Origin: Mesorhizobium sangaii
GTDB taxonomy: Bacteria > Pseudomonadota > Alphaproteobacteria > Rhizobiales > Rhizobiaceae
NCBI RefSeq assembly: GCF_014207355.1
Contig: NZ_JACHEF010000002.1
Coordinates: forward strand, 62,001-126,000
DNA length: 64,000 bases
Direction: 5' to 3'
Both the position numbers and the translations under genes were made by a program. Below are positions 51,139-59,851 of this stretch, one piece after another (the first letter of the stretch is position 1; each line of letters begins with the position of its first letter). The notes under the pieces are model-generated. The model had not been told where the DNA came from and searched no databases. It worked only from the letters and a program-made list of their open reading frames with translations.

Positions 51139-51615
51139 ATGATCAAGCTTCTTCCCACCCTTACCATCATTGCCGCAATCGGCTCGGGCGTCGTCGGCGG
51201 CGTGTTTTTCGCTTTTTCCAATTTCGTCATGGCGGCGCTTGCCCGACTGCCCGTCCCCAGCGGCATCTCGGCGATGAATTCGATCAACGTCACGGTGATC
51301 ACCCCGACCTTCATGACGGCGCTTTTCGGTACCGGCCTGCTCTGTCTGGTGCTTATCGCCGCCGCCATCATGGGCTGGAGCCAGTCCGGCTCGTACTGGT
51401 TGCTTGCCGGCGCGGTGATCTACCTGATCGGCAACCCGATCGTGACCATGGTCTTCAACGTGCCGCTCAACGATGCGCTCGCCGCCGTCGACCCGGCCAG
51501 CAGCAACGGCGCCGCTGTGTGGGCGAACCATCTGAGCCAATGGGTGATGTGGAACCACGTCCGCACCATCACCGCCATCATGGCGATGGCCTGCTTCATT
51601 CTCTCATTGCTCTAA
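51139..51615 (+). CDS. DUF1772-family membrane protein (anthrone-oxygenase-like)
   Basis: The 158-residue protein has four helices. The stretch GVFFAFSNFVMAALARLPVP and the final WVMWNHVRTITAIMAMACFI, with Asn-His-x-Arg, are typical of DUF1772. Fungal relatives are anthrone oxygenases; bacterial ones are mostly uncharacterised. ATG at 51139 begins one base after the NmrA-like stop. Confidence 0.88.
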   Translation: MIKLLPTLTIIAAIGSGVVGGVFFAFSNFVMAALARLPVPSGISAMNSINVTVITPTFMTALFGTGLLCLVLIAAAIMGWSQSGSYWLLAGAVIYLIGNPIVTMVFNVPLNDALAAVDPASSNGAAVWANHLSQWVMWNHVRTITAIMAMACFILSLL

Positions 51616-51685
51616 GCAACGCCAGGAAAAGTCCGTAGCCGTCCGGAATTGCGTCGAGACAAAGAGAGAAGCGTTCTGCGAAAAG
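51616..51685. repeat. R1 repeat, decayed copy
   Basis: The segment with GCCAGGAAAAGTCCGTAG and CCGTCCGGAATTGCGTCGAG aligns with the first two thirds of R1 at 55803. The terminal hairpin is lost. It lies directly after the DUF1772 stop. Confidence 0.6.
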
Positions 51686-51698
51686 CAAAATATCCCGC

Positions 51699-52010
51699 TC
51701 AGGCGGGGTCTTTTTGCGTATGACCCTTGCGGTCGGAATGACCGAGATCACGGTCCGGGTCGATGACATCGCGGACCAGTTGCTTGAGCTTCGCCGCTTC
51801 CGGAAAGCCGCCGTCGCGCTTGCGGTCCCAGACCAGCGTATCATTGCAGGAAATGGTGAAGATGCCGCCAGTGCCGGGCACCAGCGTCACTTCGCCGAGG
51901 TCGGTGCCGAAGGTCGACAGCAGCTCCTGCGCCATCCAACCGGCACGCAGCAGCCACTGGCACTGCGTGCAATAAGTGATGCGGATGGCGGGAAGCTGAG
52001 CCGCGTTCAT
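51699..52010 (-). CDS. SelT/SelW/SelH-family (Rdx) protein
   Basis: The 103-residue thioredoxin-like protein has the redox motif CTQC (Cys14 and Cys17), followed by the family phrase WLLRAGWMAQELLSTF and VPGTGGIFTISCNDTLVWDR. Here both positions are Cys, not selenocysteine. The start at 52010 gives the family N-terminus. Probably a cytoplasmic redox protein. It is 19 bases downstream of yebC on the same strand. Confidence 0.9.
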   Translation of the reverse strand: MNAAQLPAIRITYCTQCQWLLRAGWMAQELLSTFGTDLGEVTLVPGTGGIFTISCNDTLVWDRKRDGGFPEAAKLKQLVRDVIDPDRDLGHSDRKGHTQKDPA

Positions 52011-52029
52011 ATCTATGGCCGGGCTCCGC

Positions 52030-52779
52030 TCATGCCGCGCTGAGCTTGGCCATGGTCTCGTCGTCGACTTCGAAGTTGGCGTAGACGCTTTGAACGTCAT
52101 CGTCATCCTCGAGCGTGGCGACCAGCTTCATCAGCGACTGTGCCCGATCCTCGTCGACCGGAACGCTGTTCTGCGGCTTCCAGATCGGCTTCACCGATTC
52201 CGCTTCGCCGAGCGAGGCTTCCAGCGCCTTCGACACTTCGCCGAGATTTTCGAAGGCGCAGTAGATCGTGTGGCCTTCCTCATCGGATTCCACGTCATCG
52301 GCGCCAGCTTCGATCGCCGCGTCCATCACCTTGTCGGCGCTGCCGGCCGATGCCGGATAATAGATCTCGCCGGCACGATCCCACATGAACGACACCGATC
52401 CGGTTTCGCCCATCGCCCCGCCGGCCTTGGTGAAGGCGGCGCGCACGTTCGAGGCCGAACGGTTGCGGTTGTCGGTCAGGGCTTCGACGATGACGGCGAC
52501 GCCGCCGGGTCCGTAGCCCTCATAGCGCACGGCTTCGTAGTTCTCGGCATCGCCCATCGAGGCCTTGTTGATGGCGCGCTGGATGTTGTCCTTCGGCATC
52601 GACACTGCCTTGGCGTTCTGCACGGCCAGGCGCAGGCGCGGGTTCATCGACGGATCGGGCGTCCCGCTCTTGGCGGCAACGGTGATTTCGCGCGCCAGCT
52701 TGGAAAACATTTTCGACCGCACCGCATCCTGGCGGCCCTTGCGGTGCATGATGTTCTTGAACTGTGAATGGCCAGCCAT
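52030..52779 (-). CDS. yebC: YebC/PmpR-family regulator
   Basis: The 249-residue protein has the family start [20 protein letters not shown] and the domain phrases [20 protein letters not shown] and [20 protein letters not shown]. Members are DNA-binding regulators or translation factors that act on stalled ribosomes. In most Rhizobiales it lies next to ruvC; here the ruv operon is 20 kb away on the same strand. Confidence 0.95.
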   Translation of the reverse strand: MAGHSQFKNIMHRKGRQDAVRSKMFSKLAREITVAAKSGTPDPSMNPRLRLAVQNAKAVSMPKDNIQRAINKASMGDAENYEAVRYEGYGPGGVAVIVEALTDNRNRSASNVRAAFTKAGGAMGETGSVSFMWDRAGEIYYPASAGSADKVMDAAIEAGADDVESDEEGHTIYCAFENLGEVSKALEASLGEAESVKPIWKPQNSVPVDEDRAQSLMKLVATLEDDDDVQSVYANFEVDDETMAKLSAA

Positions 52780-53083
52780 GGCACCCCTGTCGTCTTCTCG
52801 GCTAGAGCATCCCGAAGCGAGGTGATCTCACCTCGTCTTCTGCAGAAATACTCGAATTCAAAATTTCAGAGCGTCCCAGGTGCAACTCGTGGAAGCACGG
52901 CGTTCTCTGTCGGAATGGCCGGCTTATAGATAAATCGGCTCAATTCGTCCAGCCGCGACGCCGCTGCAATCGCTCACGCCTCCAGGTCCGGCTTCAGCCG
53001 GTCGATGATGCTGACCGCATGGCTGGCATACTGGCTGATCCGGCGATCCAAGGTCTCGCGATGCGGCTATGCTCCTGCCAGCG
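52780..53083. other. Gap between terC and yebC with a palindrome and a possible fragment
   Basis: The stretch holds a perfect palindrome CGAGGTGATCTCACCTCG (52818-52835). Near 52980-53060 the minus strand reads ISQYASHAVSIIDRLKPDLE before a stop, possibly the tail of a lost gene. No complete gene is supported. Confidence 0.5.
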
Positions 53084-53851
53084 TCAATGCCCCTCGCCGG
53101 ACTTCGCCTTCCTGCGTCGCCGCGCCAGCATGTTGAGCCCTTCGACCAAGGCCGAAAAACCCATCGCCGCGTAGATGTAACCCTTGGGCACATGGTAGCC
53201 CATGCCGTCGGCGATCAGCGTCATGCCGATCATCAGCAGGAAGCCCAGCGCCAGCATGACGATGCTCGGGTTCTTGGCGATGAAGTTTGCCAGCGGTCCG
53301 GCCGCCAGCATCATCACGCTGACCGCGACGATCACGGCGATGTACATGATGGCGATCTCATCGGTCATGCCGACGGCGGTGATGATCGAATCGATGGAGA
53401 AGACGAGGTCGAGCAGCAGGATCTGGAAGATCGCGCCGGCGAGGCTGATCTGCAGGGTCTCCCCCAGCATCGTGTCCTGGTGATCGTCGGGATCGACCGT
53501 GTGATGGATTTCCTTGGTCGCCTTCCAAACCAGGAACAGGCCACCGGCAATCAGGATCAGGTCGCGCCAGGAAAACCCGTGACCGAAGGCAGTGAAGACC
53601 GGCGTCGTCAGCTGGACGATGATCGAAATGGTGGCCAGCAGCACCAGCCGCATGATCAGCGCCGCCGAAATGCCGAGCCGGCGGGCCCGCGCCCTTTGCG
53701 CTTCCGGCAGCTTGTTTGTCAGGATCGAGATGAAGATCAGATTGTCGATGCCGAGCACGATCTCCAGCACCACCAGCGTCAGCAGCGCAACCCAGGCCGT
53801 CGGATCGGACACGAAGTGAAGATGTGGCGCCAGGAAATCGATGAGCTGCAT
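53084..53851 (-). CDS. TerC-family membrane protein
   Basis: The 255-residue protein has seven to eight helices. The acidic motifs [15 protein letters not shown] and [17 protein letters not shown], the two TerC repeats, carry the Asp residues thought to bind metal. Members export Mn2+ or support membrane-protein folding at the translocon. The cytoplasmic loop has [11 protein letters not shown] soluble C-terminal tail is basic ([11 protein letters not shown]). Confidence 0.92.
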   Translation of the reverse strand: MQLIDFLAPHLHFVSDPTAWVALLTLVVLEIVLGIDNLIFISILTNKLPEAQRARARRLGISAALIMRLVLLATISIIVQLTTPVFTAFGHGFSWRDLILIAGGLFLVWKATKEIHHTVDPDDHQDTMLGETLQISLAGAIFQILLLDLVFSIDSIITAVGMTDEIAIMYIAVIVAVSVMMLAAGPLANFIAKNPSIVMLALGFLLMIGMTLIADGMGYHVPKGYIYAAMGFSALVEGLNMLARRRRKAKSGEGH

Positions 53852-53921
53852 GGAGGTCGTCCCCTCTACGATCTAGAGCAGTGTCGCCGGCAATTAGGTA
53901 CTGCTTGCGTCCATATCAATG

Positions 53922-54746
53922 TCACGACCAGAAGGACGGTGCGGTTTCCTCCAGCCGCGGGCCGCGACGAAACGGCGCGATCCTCTCGGTCAGCCCGGTG
54001 CGGTCGGAAATATCGACGCCGACGCCGCACAATGTCGCCGGTCCGGTCGCTGCCTCGAAGCGCCCTTTCGGCACTTTCGACAGGAAACGGTTGAGCGGTT
54101 CCTCCTTGTCCATGCCGAGTGAGGAATCATAGTCGCCGCACATGCCGGCGTCGGAGATGTAGCCGGTTCCGCCATTGAGGATCTGGTGATCGCCGGTCGG
54201 CTGGTGCGTGTGGGTGCCGACCACCAGACTGGCGCGGCCATCGACGAAATGCGCAAAGCACATCTTTTCCGAGGTTGCCTCGGCGTGGAAGTCGATGATC
54301 ACGGCATCCGCCTGCTCGCCGAGCGGACAGGCGGCCAGTTCGCGCTCACCGGCCTGGAACGGATCGTCGAGTTCGGGGTGCATGAACACCCGGCCCATGA
54401 TGTTGGCGACCAGCACACGCGCACCGCTCCTGGCGATGTAGACGCCGGAGCCGCGGCCGGGCGTGCCCTTGGGGAAATTCGAGGGGCGCAGAAAGCGCTC
54501 TTCGCGCGGCGCGAAGGCCAGCGCGTCGCGCTGGTCCCAGACATGGTTGCCGGTGGTGACAACATCGGCGCCCGCCGCGATCGTTTCGCGAAAGATCTCT
54601 TCGGTGATGCCGAAGCCGCCGGCGGCATTCTCGCCATTGACGATGACGAAATCGAGTTTGAAATCGGAGATCAGTCCCGGCAGTTGTTCCCACACTGCCG
54701 TGCGTCCCGTTTTTCCAACCATGTCGCCGAGGAAGAGAAGTCTCAT
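53922..54746 (-). CDS. YmdB-type metallophosphoesterase
   Basis: The 274-residue protein starts MRLLFLGDMVGKTGRTAVWE and has the metal motifs FVIVNGENAAGGFGIT, TTGNHVWDQRDAL, IIDFHAEATSEKM and VVGTHTHQPTGDHQIL. These are the signature of the YmdB phosphodiesterases, which hydrolyse 2',3'-cyclic nucleotides or cAMP. A four-residue longer start at 54758 is possible. It precedes no partner gene; the cyclo-ligase gene is upstream on the same strand with 76 bases between. Confidence 0.92.
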   Translation of the reverse strand: MRLLFLGDMVGKTGRTAVWEQLPGLISDFKLDFVIVNGENAAGGFGITEEIFRETIAAGADVVTTGNHVWDQRDALAFAPREERFLRPSNFPKGTPGRGSGVYIARSGARVLVANIMGRVFMHPELDDPFQAGERELAACPLGEQADAVIIDFHAEATSEKMCFAHFVDGRASLVVGTHTHQPTGDHQILNGGTGYISDAGMCGDYDSSLGMDKEEPLNRFLSKVPKGRFEAATGPATLCGVGVDISDRTGLTERIAPFRRGPRLEETAPSFWS

Positions 54747-54822
54747 ATGATCCCGCACCGAATGTCAGCGAAGCAAAAGCTGCATGACGTCTGTGAAAAG
54801 ATCATGCGTCCATTGTGCTTAT

Positions 54823-55410
54823 CTACAATTTTGGCGAGAAGCGGCGCAACCCACTCTCTGTGAGTATTTCCGGGATGACGACGTCGTGGTCCTCATCTGG
54901 CACCAGCGCCACCTCCTGGCAGTCGAAGGCGATGCCGATCAATCTTGGCGTCTGCCCCTTGTCGACAAGCTTGGCGATGGCACGGTCGTAGTAGCCGGCA
55001 CCATAGCCGATGCGATGGCCGCGCGCGTCGAAGGCGGCGAGCGGCACCAGCATCACCGAAGGGTCGAGCACTTCGGCCTCCTCATGCGGGCCAACCGTGC
55101 CGAAGCCCATCTCGACCATCGGCGCGCCCCGCACCAGCTCGCGGAAGACGATGGTCGACTTGTCGAGGATCGCCGGCAGGCAAAGCCTGGCTCCCTTCTC
55201 GCGCAAGGCGAACATCAGCGGCCGGACGTCGACTTCCGAGCGCATCGGCCAGAAGCCGGAGACGATCTGACCCGGCTCGACAGCGAGGTGATCGCGCGCC
55301 GTCTCGGCCATTTCGAGGGCGATCTCCACCCGCCAGAATTCATCGAGCGCGTCGCGGCGCCCGAGTGCCTCGAGGCGAAGCTGCTTTTTCAGGTGTTTTG
55401 AGGATGTCAT
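54823..55410 (-). CDS. 5-Formyltetrahydrofolate cyclo-ligase
   Basis: The 195-residue enzyme converts 5-formyl-THF with ATP to 5,10-methenyl-THF. The start MTSSKHLKKQLRLEALGRRD and the active-site phrase AFDARGHRIGYGAGYYDRAI are clear. The ATG at 55410 gives the standard length; a longer frame to 55521 would run into the 6S RNA. Its location directly downstream of the 6S RNA gene on the same strand is conserved widely (E. coli ygfA). Confidence 0.95.
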   Translation of the reverse strand: MTSSKHLKKQLRLEALGRRDALDEFWRVEIALEMAETARDHLAVEPGQIVSGFWPMRSEVDVRPLMFALREKGARLCLPAILDKSTIVFRELVRGAPMVEMGFGTVGPHEEAEVLDPSVMLVPLAAFDARGHRIGYGAGYYDRAIAKLVDKGQTPRLIGIAFDCQEVALVPDEDHDVVIPEILTESGLRRFSPKL

Positions 55411-55524
55411 GCGCAGACGATAGAAAAAGTCAGATCTGGGTGGAGTTTTAGGAGCGACGTTTTCTACCGCATCATCCACCGAAATACATGGATGCGTTGC
55501 GAAAAGTGACGATCCACACAACCG

Positions 55525-55663
55525 GTGGAGAGAGCGATCCCGGGAACCTACAAAGTAGGTGGGCGCCGTGTGAGAAAACCCACGGGTCTTCCCAGGGACA
55601 GCTCCCTAAGGATCGTTAAGGCCCCGGGGAAAATGTTCTCCTGCCGGGAAGCACAGACCGTCC
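55525..55663 (-). ncRNA. ssrS: 6S RNA
   Basis: The minus strand contains GTGCTTCCCGGCAGGAGAAC, CCCCGGGGCCTTAACGATCC, TTAGGGAGCTGTCCCTGGGA and GTAGGTTCCCGGGATCGCTC. These are the two strands of the long 6S hairpin with its central bubble. The ends GGTGGGA and TCTCCACC pair. A candidate -10 box TATATT (55674-55669) lies just upstream. 6S RNA binds the sigma-70 holoenzyme as an open-promoter mimic. The cyclo-ligase gene follows, as expected. End positions are within about ten bases. Confidence 0.82.
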
Positions 55664-55668
55664 CACCC

Positions 55669-55674
55669 AATATA
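55669..55674 (-). promoter_or_regulatory. Candidate -10 box of the 6S RNA gene
   Basis: TATATT on the minus strand lies 5-7 bases from the predicted 6S 5' end. The -35 region should lie near 55690-55697; no strong match is seen there. Confidence 0.45.
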
Positions 55675-55802
55675 GGCTGCTGGTCGACCAAGCGCCAGTG
55701 AGACTGGCATTCTTTCCGTGTCGGATCCACGCCCTCGCCGCCGCCGACAAGCCACCCTTGCACAGGCAGCGCGGCGTCCTTACGGTCGTCATCACCAACC
55801 AA

Positions 55803-55902
55803 GAGCAATTCCAGGAAAAGTGTGAACGGTTTTCCGTCCGGAATTGCGTCAAAACAAAGAGATAGAGCGGTTCGACGTTTCCGTGAAACGGTGAACCGCT
55901 CT
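55803..55902. repeat. R1 interspersed repeat, copy 2
   Basis: The element starts GAGCAATTCCAGGAAAAGTG and ends in a hairpin, AGAGCGGTTCGACGTTTC against GAAACGGTGAACCGCTCT (two mismatches). It matches 10843-10930. Its right end touches AAGGAG, the ribosome binding site of the moxR-like gene at 55914. Confidence 0.85.
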
Positions 55903-55913
55903 AAGGAGCAACA

Positions 55914-56753
55914 ATGCGTTTCGAAGGCACGGCGGCCTATGTCGCCGACAAGGATCTGATGGTGGCGGTCAACGCGGCGATCGCGCTGGAACGGCCCTTG
56001 CTGGTCAAGGGCGAGCCCGGCACCGGCAAGACCGAACTCGCCAGGCAAGTTGCGGCAGCCCTTGGCCTCGACCTCATCGAATGGCACGTCAAGTCGACCA
56101 CCAGGGCGCAGCAGGGCCTTTACGAATACGATGCCGTGTCGCGGCTGCGCGACAGCCAGCTCGGCGACGAGCGCTTCAACGACATCAGGAACTACATCAA
56201 GCGCGGCAAGCTTTGGGAGGCGTTCGCGGCCGGCAAGAAGGTCGTGCTTCTGATCGACGAGATCGACAAGGCCGATATCGAGTTTCCCAACGATTTGCTG
56301 CAAGAACTCGATCGGATGGAGTTCTTCGTCTACGAGACCGGCGAGACCATCCGCGCCGCGGTCAGGCCGATCGTCATCATCACCTCCAACAACGAGAAGG
56401 AGCTGCCGGACGCCTTCCTGCGCCGCTGCTTCTTCCACTACATCCGCTTTCCCGACGTCGAGACGCTGCACAAGATCGTCGATGTGCACTATCCCGGCAT
56501 CAAGCAGAACCTAGTGCGCGCGGCGCTGACCCAGTTCTATGAGATCCGCGATGTGCCCGGCCTGAAGAAGAAGCCGTCGACTTCGGAAGCGCTCGATTGG
56601 ATACGCTTGCTGGTCGCCGACGACATCGCGCCGGAAGACCTGCGCGCCGACCCGAAGAACGCATTGCCCAAGCTGCATGGCGCCCTTTTGAAGAACGAAC
56701 AGGATGTGCATCTGTTCGAGCGGCTGGCCTTCATGGCAAGGCGGCAGGGCTAA
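55914..56753 (+). CDS. MoxR-family AAA+ ATPase
   Basis: The 279-residue ATPase has Walker A GEPGTGKT (33-40), Walker B VVLLIDEIDKAD and sensor PIVIITSNNEKELPDAFLRR. MoxR proteins act as chaperones that install metal centres or activate complexes, usually with a VWA-domain partner. The partner is encoded at 57511, after a GNAT gene. Its leader is made by the R1 repeat. The length is near the minimum for the family. Confidence 0.93.
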   Translation: MRFEGTAAYVADKDLMVAVNAAIALERPLLVKGEPGTGKTELARQVAAALGLDLIEWHVKSTTRAQQGLYEYDAVSRLRDSQLGDERFNDIRNYIKRGKLWEAFAAGKKVVLLIDEIDKADIEFPNDLLQELDRMEFFVYETGETIRAAVRPIVIITSNNEKELPDAFLRRCFFHYIRFPDVETLHKIVDVHYPGIKQNLVRAALTQFYEIRDVPGLKKKPSTSEALDWIRLLVADDIAPEDLRADPKNALPKLHGALLKNEQDVHLFERLAFMARRQG

Positions 56754-57056
56754 GACTGTCCGTGCAGGTGTCGGAGCGCTACGAACGGGCCTCGCCCGCG
56801 GTCTGGGCGGAAGCTGCCCCCTTGCCTCCTGCGGCGCGACGGTCTTCGCGCCGAAGATGATGAGGCTGATGACGGCGAGAGTATTCCCCCCTTGCGATAT
56901 CGTCTTGCATTCGCAAGCCTTGGCGCCACGGGCACGAGAGGCGCTGCATATGCTCGCGACCGCTTTTCGCGAGTATGATTTGCCGGCAGGATAGGCAAGG
57001 ATGTTTCCCACTCCTGGTTCTTTATGGATCGGGTTCCAGATTTCAGAGGGATCGAA
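56754..57056. other. Gap between MoxR and GNAT genes
   Basis: No open frame gives a recognisable product. The 3' third contains the phrase GAGTATGATTTGCCGG, similar to the last codons of the GNAT gene (GAGTATGATTTGCTG), possibly by chance. The GNAT ribosome binding site is weak (AGAGGGATCGAA). Confidence 0.4.
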
Positions 57057-57503
57057 ATGACCGAGATCACTGTCCGCCCGCTTGCGCAGTCCGACCACGC
57101 CGACTGGCGGCGCCTGTGGACCGACTACCTGACCTTCTATGAAACCAAACTGCCGGAGGAGGTCTACGCCGTTACCTGGAAGCGGCTGTTCACGGCAGGC
57201 GAGTTCGAGCCGAAGGGTTTCATCGCCACGCTCGACGGCAAGGCCGTAGGCCTCACCCACTATCTCTACCACCGCTCCTGCTGGGCGGAGCAGAACAACT
57301 GCTATCTGCAGGACCTGTTCGCCGACCCGGATGTGCGCGGCAAGGGCATTGGTGCTGAGCTGATCAAGGCGGTGAAGCTGGAAGCCGCAAAAATCGGCGT
57401 CAAGAATGTCTACTGGATGACGCACGAGTCCAACGCCACCGCGCGCAAGCTCTACGACTATGTCGCGCGCCGGACCGGCTTCATCGAGTATGATTTGCTG
57501 TAG
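57057..57503 (+). CDS. GNAT-family N-acetyltransferase
   Basis: The 148-residue protein has the acetyl-CoA-binding motif DLFADPDVRGKGIGAELIKA (R/Q-x-x-G-x-G/A) and the end NVYWMTHESNATARKLYDYV. The start at 57057 gives the fold's first strand, MTEITVRPLAQSDHADW. It lies between the MoxR and VWA genes, 7 bases before the latter. The acceptor substrate is unknown. Confidence 0.9.
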   Translation: MTEITVRPLAQSDHADWRRLWTDYLTFYETKLPEEVYAVTWKRLFTAGEFEPKGFIATLDGKAVGLTHYLYHRSCWAEQNNCYLQDLFADPDVRGKGIGAELIKAVKLEAAKIGVKNVYWMTHESNATARKLYDYVARRTGFIEYDLL

Positions 57504-57510
57504 ATAGACG

Positions 57511-58701
57511 ATGTTCATCCCCTTCTTCCTCGAACTGAAGGCGGCGCGTGTTCCCGTTTCGCTGCGGGAATATCTATCGTTGCTGGAGGGGCTGGAAGCT
57601 GGATTGGTCGATTACGACGTCGAGGGTTTCTACTATCTGGCCCGCACCGCGCTGGTGAAGGACGAACGCCACATCGACCGCTTCGACCAGGTGTTTGCCC
57701 ATGTCTTCAAGGGCGTCGAGGCGCTGGGCGGGCCTGATGCCGTCGATGTCGCCAATATTCCCGAGGAATGGCTGCGCCGGCTCGCCGAGAAGCACCTGAC
57801 CGACGAAGAGAAAAAACTGGTCGAGGCGCTAGGTGGTTTCGAAAAGCTGATGGAGACCTTGAAACAGCGGCTGCAGGAGCAGCAAGGCCGCCACCAGGGC
57901 GGCTCGAAATGGATCGGCACCGGCGGCACCTCACCCTTCGGCGCCTATGGCTACAATCCCGAAGGCGTGCGCATCGGCCAGCACGAAAGCCGCAACCGCC
58001 GCGCCGTAAAAGTCTGGGACAGACGCGAGTTCAGGAATTTCGATGACGCCGTCGAACTCGGCACCCGCAATATCAAGATCGCGCTGAAGCGGCTGCGCCG
58101 CTGGGTGCGCGAGGGCGCCGAAGAGGAGTTCGACCTGCCGGGCACCATCCATGCCACCGCCGAGCACGGCTATCTCGACGTGCAAACGCGGCCCGAACGA
58201 CGCAACGCGGTGAAGCTCTTGATGTTCTTCGATGTCGGCGGCTCGATGGACGACCACATCAAGAGCGTCGAAGAGCTGTTTTCGGCCGCCCGCGCCGAAT
58301 TCCGCCAACTCGAATATTTCTATTTCCACAACTGCCTCTATGAGGGCGTGTGGAAGGACAATCGTCGCCGGCATGCCGAGACGATCCCGACCTTCGACCT
58401 GATCCACAAATATGGGCCGGACTACAAAGTGATCGTCGTCGGTGACGCCTCGATGAGCCCTTACGAGATCGCCCACCCCGGCGGCTCGGTCGAACACTGG
58501 AACCAGGAGGCCGGAGCCGTATGGCTCGGCCGCATGCTGCAGCAATGGCCGAACGCGGTATGGTTGAATCCCGAGAGCCAGAAGAACTGGGGTTTTACCC
58601 ATTCGATCGCCATGATCCGCGACATCTTCGGCGGCCGCATGTTCCCGCTGACGCTGGCCGGACTCGAAGCCGCGACCAGGCAGCTTTCAAGGAAGCATTG
58701 A
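57511..58701 (+). CDS. VWA-domain protein, CoxE-like
   Basis: The 396-residue protein starts MFIPFFLELKAARVPVSLRE, the typical N-terminus of CoxE-like partners of MoxR ATPases. The central metal-ion-dependent adhesion-like site appears as FFDVGGSMDDHIKSVEEL, with the first Ser of DxSxS replaced by Gly, as often seen in this group. YFHNCLYEGVW and VVGDASMSPYEI follow. It is predicted to be cytoplasmic and to work with the MoxR ATPase to mature a target complex not encoded here. Confidence 0.9.
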   Translation: MFIPFFLELKAARVPVSLREYLSLLEGLEAGLVDYDVEGFYYLARTALVKDERHIDRFDQVFAHVFKGVEALGGPDAVDVANIPEEWLRRLAEKHLTDEEKKLVEALGGFEKLMETLKQRLQEQQGRHQGGSKWIGTGGTSPFGAYGYNPEGVRIGQHESRNRRAVKVWDRREFRNFDDAVELGTRNIKIALKRLRRWVREGAEEEFDLPGTIHATAEHGYLDVQTRPERRNAVKLLMFFDVGGSMDDHIKSVEELFSAARAEFRQLEYFYFHNCLYEGVWKDNRRRHAETIPTFDLIHKYGPDYKVIVVGDASMSPYEIAHPGGSVEHWNQEAGAVWLGRMLQQWPNAVWLNPESQKNWGFTHSIAMIRDIFGGRMFPLTLAGLEAATRQLSRKH

Positions 58702-58825
58702 GCGTCAAGGGAAATGATTGCTCGTCCAGAAGTGCCCCGTACTGGGCAGGGCTGTAACAAATGCCTATCTTGGTGCGAATATGAGGTTGCAATCAACAAC
58801 GAGCCGGCAAGGCTGAGGAGATCGA

Positions 58826-59230
58826 ATGGACACCCACACCTACCCCGTCACCCGCACCGACGCCGAATGGCGCGCCCGGCTGACGCCGGAGCAATATGCC
58901 GTCATGCGCGGCCACGGCACCGAGCGGCCGGGAAGCTGCGCTTTGCTCTATGAGAAGCGCGCCGGCACGTTTTCCTGCGTCGGCTGCGACCAGCCGCTGT
59001 TCGAGTCCAAGCTGAAGTTCGAGAGCGGCACCGGCTGGCCGAGCTTCAACGACCCGGTGCCGGGCTCGGTCGAGAACACCGTCGACCGCAGCTATGGCAT
59101 GGTCCGGACCGAATGCCATTGCGCCCGCTGCGGCAGCCATCTCGGCCATGTCTTCGAGGACGGCCCGCCGCCGACCGGCCTGCGCTATTGCATCAACGGC
59201 GTCGCGCTGAAATTCGAGCCAACAGCTTGA
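58826..59230 (+). CDS. msrB: Peptide-methionine (R)-S-oxide reductase
   Basis: The 134-residue enzyme repairs oxidised methionine. The zinc Cys pairs are CVGC (after GTFS) and CARC (in [16 protein letters not shown]). The catalytic Cys is in [24 protein letters not shown] is the family core. The terminator at 59251 follows. Confidence 0.96.
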   Translation: MDTHTYPVTRTDAEWRARLTPEQYAVMRGHGTERPGSCALLYEKRAGTFSCVGCDQPLFESKLKFESGTGWPSFNDPVPGSVENTVDRSYGMVRTECHCARCGSHLGHVFEDGPPPTGLRYCINGVALKFEPTA

Positions 59231-59250
59231 CCCGACCGTCGGATGAATGG

Positions 59251-59274
59251 AAAGGGCGGCTGCGGCCGCCCTTT
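59251..59274 (+). terminator. Terminator of msrB
   Basis: AAAGGGCGGC (59251-59260) pairs with GCCGCCCTTT (59265-59274), followed by TTCATT. It lies 21 bases after the msrB stop, before the converging gene at 59306. Confidence 0.85.
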
Positions 59275-59305
59275 TTCATTGCGCGATAGGTGCCCTATCC
59301 CACTG

Positions 59306-59644
59306 TCAGACCACGACCGACAGGATCAGCCACAATGTGGCGCCAAGCGTCATCAGCGAGGCTTTGGCGCCAGTGGCCTTTTCCGTGGTTCGCCATACGG
59401 CAAAGGTCAGGAAGATATTGTAGGGCACCGGCGCGAAATGCACCGCCAGAACCAGCGCGAGTGGCAGCTTCAGTGCGAGCAGGACGATCGCGGCCACTGA
59501 CGAAGCGACATTGATCGCCATGCCGACAAGGACGAGGTCGCGCCAGAACAGCCGATCGAGCGGCACCAGGCCTTGCCAGCGCGCGCGGAAGAAGCCCGGG
59601 CTTGCCGTGTCGGTCTCGTCATCGGGAAGCTTTGAAACATTCAT
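59306..59644 (-). CDS. Small membrane protein
   Basis: The 112-residue protein has a polar N-terminus and three hydrophobic segments (about 38-58, 65-82, 93-112) ending LWLILSVVV. Family unknown to me. It lies alone between converging msrB and divergent arsenate-reductase-like genes. Confidence 0.65.
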   Translation of the reverse strand: MNVSKLPDDETDTASPGFFRARWQGLVPLDRLFWRDLVLVGMAINVASSVAAIVLLALKLPLALVLAVHFAPVPYNIFLTFAVWRTTEKATGAKASLMTLGATLWLILSVVV

Positions 59645-59851
59645 CGGCGCAACCCTTGCTTCGGCGTCGGCAGGAACGTCAAACGCAACAAACTGTCAAC
59701 ACCAGGCGACGATGGACATCGTGACCTGGCCAGATGTCACGGTCGCGAAACCTTTCTACGCCGCTTCTTTTCGGTATACTTTTGCCAAGCGGCGACGTCC
59801 CGACGGAGTTTGCCGCCCCATCATCCAGTCGCCTGCCGGGGAGGTCTTGAG

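Noticed and set aside
52924..53193. 89-codon minus-strand frame
   Set aside because: It overlaps the terC 3' end out of frame and has Arg/Ser/Gly-rich composition without motif. Only a possible gene tail in a different frame was noted in the gap feature.
55548..56489. 313-codon minus-strand frame
   Set aside because: It crosses the 6S RNA, an R1 repeat and the antisense of the moxR-like gene. Part of it is simply the translated repeat.
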